The notes under the pieces were generated by a model. The model saw nothing but the letters and a program-made list of their open reading frames with translations, did no database searches and was not told the origin of the DNA. The position numbers and the translations under genes were made by a program. A DNA stretch of 64,000 bases from Streptomyces sp. NBC_00878. GTDB taxonomy: Bacteria; Actinomycetota; Actinomycetes; Streptomycetales; Streptomycetaceae. Within the stretch, counting starts at the first letter, position 1. The number at the start of each line of letters is the position of its first letter. This document shows, piece by piece, positions 59,224-64,000 of the stretch. The stretch is taken from the NCBI RefSeq assembly GCF_026341515.1, contig NZ_JAPEOK010000001.1:9548001-9612000 (forward strand), read 5' to 3'.

Positions 59224-59694
59224 TCAGCCCGTCTGCTCTGCGAGGCGGTCCAGGAAGGTCGTCTGAGCCTTGACCAGCAGGGCCCGTGCCCGGTCCAGGT
59301 CCAGCCATTCCGCTCTGTCCAGTTCCGGGAACTCCTGGACCCGGCCCGAGCCCCGTGGCCATTCCATCGTGAAGGTGCCGGGGACCATCGTCGTCACATC
59401 CAGGTCCGCCTCGATCGCCCAGACCGTGACGACCTTGCGGTTCGTCTGGGTGACCTCGCCGAGGGGGATCGGGTCGCCGTCGGGCGGTGGCAGGCCGAGT
59501 TCCTCCTGGAACTCTCGGCGTGCCGCGTCCCAGGCCGGCTCGTCGGGCTCGTACTCGCCCTTCGGTACGGTCCACGCGCCGGCGTCGCGACGGGCGAAGA
59601 ACGGGCCGCCCATGTGGCCAAGCAGCACCTCGATGCCTTGGCCGGTGCGGCGGAACAGGAGCAGGCCCGCGCTGCGTTTCGCGGTGGCGGTCAC
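59224..59694 (-). CDS. NUDIX hydrolase coupled to DNA ligase
   Basis: A 156-residue NUDIX pyrophosphatase. The NUDIX box (residues 46-68) has GEYEP, then REFQEELGL with the metal-binding glutamates. The N-terminus SAGLLLFRRTGQGIEVLLGHMGG resembles bacterial ApnA/NDP-sugar or mutagenic-nucleotide hydrolases. Its GTG shares GTGA with the DNA-ligase stop, so the pair is translationally coupled. It could clear adenylylated or damaged nucleotides; inference only. Confidence 0.9.
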   Translation of the reverse strand: MTATAKRSAGLLLFRRTGQGIEVLLGHMGGPFFARRDAGAWTVPKGEYEPDEPAWDAARREFQEELGLPPPDGDPIPLGEVTQTNRKVVTVWAIEADLDVTTMVPGTFTMEWPRGSGRVQEFPELDRAEWLDLDRARALLVKAQTTFLDRLAEQTG

Positions 59695-61238
59695 GGAGTG
59701 ACCTCCGGGTGGGCGGCGAGCAGGGTTTCGACGGTGTCGGCCTGTGCCGGGGTCTTGTCCTCGCGATAGCGCACGACCCGGGCGAAGCGGAGGGTGACGC
59801 CCGCCGGGTAGCGCGTGGAGCGTTGCAGGCCGTCGTACGCGATCTCGACGACGAGTTCGGGACGGACGGTCACCACCCAGCCGTTGTCCTCGACGGCGAG
59901 TTCCTGGAGCCGCTCGGTCTGCCAGGCCAGCATCGCGTCCGTCATGCCCTTGAAGGTCTTGCCCAGCATGGCGAAGGAGCCGTCCGGCCGCCGCGCGCCC
60001 AGATGCAGGTTGGAGAGCTTGCCGGTGCGCCGCCCGTGTCCCCACTCGGCGGCCAGCACGACCAGGTCCAGGGCGTGTACGGGTTTGACCTTCAGCCAGG
60101 AGGCGCCGCGCCGGCCCGCGCTGTACGGGGCGTCGAGGGCCTTGAGCACGACGCCCTCGTGGCCGCGCTCCAGCGTGTCGGCGAGGAACCGCTCGGCGGC
60201 GGCCCGCGCCTGCGCGTCCGCCGGGTCGGCCACGAGGGCCCGCCGTACGCGCATCGGCTCGGGGACCAGCCGGGCCAGCTCGGCGTGGCGGTCGGCGAAC
60301 GGCAGGTCGAGCAGGTCGCGGCCGTCCACGGAGAGCGCGTCGAAGAAGACGGGGGAGACGGGCACGGCCTCGGCGGCCGTGGCGACGTCCACACGGGAGC
60401 CCACCCGGCCTGCGGTGTCCTGGAACGACCGCGGCCGACCGCCTTCGTCGAAGGCGATGACCTCGCCGTCGAGGATGAAGTGCTCGCCCTTCAATTCCCG
60501 TGCTGCGGACGTGAGTTCGGGCAGCCGGTCCGTGATGTCGTCGAGCGTACGGGTGTAGAGACGTACGTCGTCGCCGTCGCGGTGGACCTGGACGCGGATG
60601 CCGTCCAGCTTCTCCTCGACCGCGCAGGGGCCGAGCTTGTCGATCGCCTCGGCGACGGACGAGGCGCTGTGCGCGAGCATCGGCTGGACGGGGCGACCGA
60701 CGGTGAGCCGGAACGCGGCGAGAGCCTCCGGCCCGTCGGCGAGCAGCCGCTCGGCCGCCGTCTGGAGCGAACCCGCCAGCATCACCGCGCGCCGTACGTC
60801 GGCGGAGGGCGCGCCCGTCGCCTGTGCGAGGCCCTCGACGGCGACGGCGTCCAGGGCGCCCTGGCGCACCTCCCCGCCGATCAGCCCGAGCAGGAACCGC
60901 TGCTCGGGCTCGGTGGCCGCACCCATCAACTCGCCGACCAGCCGCGCCCGTTCCGCCTGGGAGCCCGCGCCGGAGACCTTGCCGAGTGTCGTGAGGCGGG
61001 CGTCCACCTCGCGCACGGTCAGCGTGGGTTCCGGGGCGGGCGGCACGGGCGTGCTGAGGATCTTCCAGCCGATGCCGAGCCGCCCCTGAGGGAGGCGGCC
61101 CGCCAGATACGGGATGACGACCGGCACGTCGTCCGCCTCGGCATCCCGGAACAGCTCCGCGAGCAGAGCGACCTTCCGGGACCGCGCCGAGGTGGCGGCG
61201 ACCTCCTGGGACACACGGGCAAGCCGGTGCAACAGCAT
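59691..61238 (-). CDS. ATP-dependent DNA ligase
   Basis: A 515-residue ATP-dependent ligase distinct from the NAD-dependent LigA. The adenylylated Lys210 is in EEKLDGIRVQ. An N-terminal DNA-binding domain (1-180) precedes it, and motifs IV and V are seen in HEGVVLKALDAPY and SWLKVKPVHALDLVV, with the OB domain after. This matches the mycobacterial LigB group in layout. The ATG at 61238 gives LLHRLARVSQEVAATSARSRK, the expected N-terminus. Probably used in repair. The NUDIX gene overlaps its end by 4 bases. Confidence 0.94.
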   Translation of the reverse strand: MLLHRLARVSQEVAATSARSRKVALLAELFRDAEADDVPVVIPYLAGRLPQGRLGIGWKILSTPVPPAPEPTLTVREVDARLTTLGKVSGAGSQAERARLVGELMGAATEPEQRFLLGLIGGEVRQGALDAVAVEGLAQATGAPSADVRRAVMLAGSLQTAAERLLADGPEALAAFRLTVGRPVQPMLAHSASSVAEAIDKLGPCAVEEKLDGIRVQVHRDGDDVRLYTRTLDDITDRLPELTSAARELKGEHFILDGEVIAFDEGGRPRSFQDTAGRVGSRVDVATAAEAVPVSPVFFDALSVDGRDLLDLPFADRHAELARLVPEPMRVRRALVADPADAQARAAAERFLADTLERGHEGVVLKALDAPYSAGRRGASWLKVKPVHALDLVVLAAEWGHGRRTGKLSNLHLGARRPDGSFAMLGKTFKGMTDAMLAWQTERLQELAVEDNGWVVTVRPELVVEIAYDGLQRSTRYPAGVTLRFARVVRYREDKTPAQADTVETLLAAHPEVTP

Positions 61239-61388
61239 GCAGCCATGGTGCAACGGAGGCGCCCGGTCCACACCCGCACGGCAGGGTCTTCGCCCGCGCC
61301 CGGCACCGGCGGGTTCTTCGGCCCCGTGCGAACGGCTGCGCCTTCGGTGCGCGCGCCCGCACGCCCGCGTCCTCGGTCTGCTTCGGTT

Positions 61389-62324
61389 CTACGTCCGCAC
61401 GGCCTCGTCGAGGTCCGCGAAGAGCAGTTCTCCGTTGATCGTGGCTCCCGCCCGGTAGCCGCCGCTCGCCGCGTTCACGACCTGCTCGGCGAAGCCGATC
61501 GCGTTGCCCGCCGCCCAGACGCCGGGCACGGTGGTCAGACCCGTCGCGTCGACCACGGCGTACGTGCCGTACGGAGTCTTCTGAAGCTCGGCGCCGAGCC
61601 GCTCCAGGAGGCCGGTGCGCGGGACGGCACGGGGCGCGACGAACAGCACAGAGCGCTCGTGCGCGGTGCCGTCCGCGAGCCGGACCCCGGAGAGCCGGTC
61701 GTCGTCGACGACCAGTCCGGCGACCTCGCCGGGAACCACGGAGACCCCGGCCGCGGCGAGCCTGCGCAGGTCGTCGTCCGTGAGCGCGTCCTCGGCGACC
61801 GTATGCAGGAACAGGGTGACGTCCTTCGACCACTGGGAGACCATCAGCGCCTGGTGGACGCTCATCGGAGTCGTGGCGAGCACGCCGAAGGCCTGATCCC
61901 GTACCTCCCAGCCGTGGCAGTACGGGCAGTGGAGCACGTCCCGCCCGAAGCGCTCGGCGAGGCCCGGCACCTTCGGGAGTTCGTCCGCCAGGCCGGTGGC
62001 GACGAAGAGCCGGCGCCCGTGCACCCCGCGCCCGCCTGCGAGCGTCACGTCGAACTCCCCGGCCGCGTCCCTCGCCACGTCCACCGCCCGGTCCCGGACG
62101 AGTTCGACGCCGTATCGCGCGATCTCCTCGCGTCCCACGGCGAGGAACTCGGCAGGCGGCATGCCGTCCCGCGTCAGATAGCCCTGCAGGTGCGCGGCGG
62201 GCGCGTTGCGCGGCTCGCCCGCGTCGATCACGAGCACACTCCGCCGTGCGCGTCCCAGGACGAGCGCCGCGGACAGTCCGGCCGCGCCGCCTCCGACGAC
62301 GACCACTTCGTACCTCTCGGTCAT
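61389..62324 (-). CDS. Thioredoxin-reductase-like NAD(P)/FAD oxidoreductase
   Basis: A 311-residue two-dinucleotide-fold flavoprotein. FAD site VVVVGGGAAGLSAAL (7-21), redox pair Cys133/Cys136 in HCPYCHGWE, and the final FAD motif PGVWAAGNAIG. The order matches low-molecular-weight thioredoxin reductases, but the redox motif is CPYC rather than CATC and no thioredoxin gene is adjacent, so the partner is unknown. The ATG at 62324 has GGAGG upstream. It is divergent from an XRE-cupin regulator. Confidence 0.92.
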   Translation of the reverse strand: MTERYEVVVVGGGAAGLSAALVLGRARRSVLVIDAGEPRNAPAAHLQGYLTRDGMPPAEFLAVGREEIARYGVELVRDRAVDVARDAAGEFDVTLAGGRGVHGRRLFVATGLADELPKVPGLAERFGRDVLHCPYCHGWEVRDQAFGVLATTPMSVHQALMVSQWSKDVTLFLHTVAEDALTDDDLRRLAAAGVSVVPGEVAGLVVDDDRLSGVRLADGTAHERSVLFVAPRAVPRTGLLERLGAELQKTPYGTYAVVDATGLTTVPGVWAAGNAIGFAEQVVNAASGGYRAGATINGELLFADLDEAVRT

Positions 62325-62366
62325 GGTGACCACCTCCACCGAGAAGGTCGCTCATCCGCTGCCGTA

Positions 62367-62395
62367 TTGACAAACGTCTTTGCCGAAACTGCAAT
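62367..62395 (+). promoter_or_regulatory. Consensus promoter giving a leaderless XRE-cupin message
   Basis: TTGACA (62367-62372), 17 bases, TGCAAT (62390-62395); the ATG at 62402 begins at the expected transcription start. CAAA-CGTC-TTTG (62371-62382) in the spacer is a short palindrome. Confidence 0.6.
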
Positions 62396-62401
62396 GAAGG
62401 G

Positions 62402-63049
62402 ATGAGTGAGCACGAGGAGCCCCAGAGGCACGAGGAGACCGGCAGAGACACGGGCACGGACACCGGCACCGACGACGTCCTCGCGGAGGTCGGGCCCCGG
62501 TTGCGCCGCATCCGCAAGGAGCGCGGCGCCACTCTCGCGGGTCTGTCCACCGCCACCGGCATCTCGGTGAGCACCCTGTCCCGTCTGGAGTCCGGTCTGC
62601 GCAAACCCAGCCTGGAACTCCTGCTGCCCATCGCCCGCGCCCACCAGGTCCCGCTCGACGAACTCGTCGGAGCCCCGCCCGTGGGCGACCCCCGCATCCG
62701 CGTGGCGAAGCCCATCGTCAGGTACGGCCGCACCCACTGGCCGCTCACCCGACAGCCTGGCGGCCTCCAGGCCTACAAGGTGCTCGAACCGCAGCGGAGG
62801 CTGGAGCCGGAGCCGCGGACGCACGAGGGCTATGAGTGGCTCTACGTGCTCTCCGGGCGGCTGCGCCTGGTGCTCGGCGAGCATGACGTCGTCCTCGGCG
62901 CGGGGGAGGCCGCCGAGTTCGACACGCGTGTACCGCACTGGTTCGGGTCGACGGGGGAGGGGCCGGTGGAGTTCCTGAGCCTCTTCGGGCGGCAGGGGGA
63001 GCGGATGCACGTACGGGCGCGCCCGAAGGGGAGTGGCCGAGGCGACTGA
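62402..63049 (+). CDS. XRE-family regulator with cupin domain
   Basis: A 215-residue regulator. After a Glu/Thr-rich start comes an HTH (about 29-83: VGPRLRRIRKERGATLAGLSTATGISVSTLSRLESGLRKPSLELLL). A C-terminal cupin_2 sensor domain (about 125-205) holds EGYEWLYVLSGRLRLVLGEHDVVLGAGEAAEFDTRVPHWF. These regulators usually control the neighbouring enzyme gene; here that is the thioredoxin-reductase-like gene on the other strand. The promoter places the transcription start at the ATG. Confidence 0.93.
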   Translation: MSEHEEPQRHEETGRDTGTDTGTDDVLAEVGPRLRRIRKERGATLAGLSTATGISVSTLSRLESGLRKPSLELLLPIARAHQVPLDELVGAPPVGDPRIRVAKPIVRYGRTHWPLTRQPGGLQAYKVLEPQRRLEPEPRTHEGYEWLYVLSGRLRLVLGEHDVVLGAGEAAEFDTRVPHWFGSTGEGPVEFLSLFGRQGERMHVRARPKGSGRGD

Positions 63050-63081
63050 CACCGGCGGGCGCCGACTGTTCCCTGATGGGC

Positions 63082-63098
63082 AAGCGACCGCTTAGTAT
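63082..63098 (+). promoter_or_regulatory. Palindrome overlapping a -10 box before the quinone oxidoreductase gene
   Basis: AAGCG-AC-CGCTT (63082-63093) runs into TAGTAT (63093-63098), a good -10. The overlap suggests repression. The start codon is at 63167. Confidence 0.45.
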
Positions 63099-63166
63099 GC
63101 AATCGACACCGGCTGAGGCGCCCCTGAGGTGCGAACACATCAGACACAGTCCCGTGGAGGCACGGC

Positions 63167-64000
63167 ATGCAGGCATGGCAAGTGCACGAGAACGGCGAGC
63201 CGAGCGAGGTGATGCGGCTTGAGGACGTGGAGCGGCCCACGCCCGGTGACGGCCAGGTCCTGCTCAGGGTGCGCGCTGCGAACATCAACTTCCCGGACGT
63301 CCTGATGTGCCGCGGGCAGTACCAGGTCAGGCCGCCGATGCCGTTCACGCCGGGTGTGGAGATCTGCGGCGAGACCGAGGACGGGCGGCGAGTGATCGCC
63401 AACCCCGCACTGCCGTACGGCGGCTTCGCCGAGTACGCCGTCGCGGACGCCGCCGCGCTCCTGCCCGCGCCCGACGCGCTGGACGACGCCGAGGCGGCCG
63501 CGCTGCACATCGGCTACCAGACGGGCTGGTTCGGACTGCACCGGCGGGCTCGTCTGGAGGCCGGCGAGACGCTGCTCGTCCACGCCGCCGCGGGCGGGGT
63601 CGGCAGCGCGGCGGTGCAGCTCGGCAAGGCCGCGGGTGCCAGGGTCATCGGCGTCGTGGGCGGCGCCGACAAGGCGGTCGTCGCCCGTGAGCTGGGCTGT
63701 GACGTCGTCGTGGACCGGCGGGCCGAGGATGTCGTCGCCGCCGTGAAGGAGGCCACCGGAGGCCGGGGCGCCGACGTGATCTACGACCCCGTCGGCGGCG
63801 AGGCCTACACGCAGTCCACCAAGGTCGTGGCCTTCGAGGGCCGCATCGTGGTCGTGGGCTTCGCGAGCGGCAGCATCCCGAGCCCGGGCCTCAACCACGC
63901 GCTGGTGAAGAACTACTCGATCCTGGGCCTGCACTGGGGCCTCTACAACACCAAGGACCCGAAGCTGGTCCTGCGCTGCCACGAGCAGCTGACCGAACTG
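63167..64000 (+). CDS. NADPH:quinone oxidoreductase family protein (3' part beyond window edge)
   Basis: The first 278 codons of a medium-chain dehydrogenase/reductase of the zeta-crystallin type. The N-terminal GroES-like domain has VRAANINFPDVLMCRGQYQ and PFTPGVEICGE. The NADPH motif is LLVHAAAGGVGSAAVQLGKAAGARVIG. VIYDPVGGEAY and NYSILGLHWGLY follow. Zinc-ligand cysteines are absent, as expected for quinone reductases. GTGGAGG precedes the ATG. No stop is reached; about 45-50 residues are missing compared with family length. Confidence 0.92.
   Translation, partial: MQAWQVHENGEPSEVMRLEDVERPTPGDGQVLLRVRAANINFPDVLMCRGQYQVRPPMPFTPGVEICGETEDGRRVIANPALPYGGFAEYAVADAAALLPAPDALDDAEAAALHIGYQTGWFGLHRRARLEAGETLLVHAAAGGVGSAAVQLGKAAGARVIGVVGGADKAVVARELGCDVVVDRRAEDVVAAVKEATGGRGADVIYDPVGGEAYTQSTKVVAFEGRIVVVGFASGSIPSPGLNHALVKNYSILGLHWGLYNTKDPKLVLRCHEQLTEL

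Noticed and set aside
59224..62748. A 1174-codon open frame on the minus strand running through the ligase and reductase genes
   Set aside because: Only its last 156 codons (the NUDIX protein) are real. The rest is the Arg/Pro/Gly-rich shadow frame usual in GC-rich DNA opposite or offset from the ligase and reductase frames.

Overview
The window is a piece of a Streptomyces chromosome. Codons end almost always in G or C, starts are often GTG or TTG, and the gene content is typical of the genus: a tripeptidyl aminopeptidase, a CYP158A-type P450, a MurT/GatD pair, a WhiJ-like regulator cluster and a c-di-AMP riboswitch in front of an NlpC/P60 protein. From memory, the order of the biotin genes, urease genes, tap, rocD, pfkA, murT/gatD, P450 and DNA ligase resembles the S. 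coelicolor SCO1200-SCO1250 region. No rRNA, tRNA, CRISPR array or prophage was seen. Both end genes run off the window.

Region by region. 1-7.4 kb: a MacB-like ABC exporter (permease cut by the edge), a ribbon-helix-helix/Fic-like toxin-antitoxin pair, a methyltransferase, a secreted lipase and a LuxR-family regulator that lacks the usual ATPase domain. 7.5-12.1 kb: biotin synthesis as two divergent units, bioB-bioA-bioD on the minus strand and bioF on the plus strand. 12.1-16.7 kb: a DUF397/XRE-DUF5753/anti-sigma-like ATPase trio, a LysR/LysE pair, a small membrane protein and an NlpC/P60 protein behind a riboswitch. 17.2-21.6 kb: a ClpP paralogue with a small partner, then a sugar-type ABC importer without its own ATPase, behind a LacI-type operator. 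21.7-24.3 kb: an orphan Phd antitoxin, two tandem-repeat arrays, and a TetR/membrane-protein pair. 24.5-31.0 kb: urease ureABCFGD and tap.

31-39.6 kb: an epimerase, a PlsC acyltransferase facing a 1176-residue patatin across an array of ATTCC repeats with strict 10-bp spacing, then rocD-ddaH and an Lrp regulator. 39.7-43.9 kb: a four-gene operon in which a LytTR response regulator and a LytS-like kinase flank a sodium/solute symporter and a small membrane protein. 43.9-49.9 kb: a Ser/Thr kinase coupled to a PASTA lipoprotein, a CtaG-like protein and phosphofructokinase. 50-57.1 kb: gatD-murT, peptide deformylase, TetR/acyl-CoA dehydrogenase, a CYP158A-type P450 (without rppA) and a TenA-like protein. 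57.1-64 kb: a 191-bp MITE, a DUF6213-like protein, aldehyde dehydrogenase, DNA ligase-NUDIX, a thioredoxin-reductase-like enzyme with an XRE-cupin regulator, and a quinone oxidoreductase cut by the edge.

The most unusual features are the phased array between plsC and the patatin gene, the two-component system wrapped around its symporter, the PASTA domain on a separate lipoprotein next to a kinase that has none, the Cys/His-repeat tail on BioB, a 13-bp operator-like word shared by the lipase/luxR and TetR/acyl-CoA dehydrogenase intergenic regions, and the MITE whose end supplies a stop codon. All assignments come from reading the sequence and from recalled family knowledge. No database search was run.
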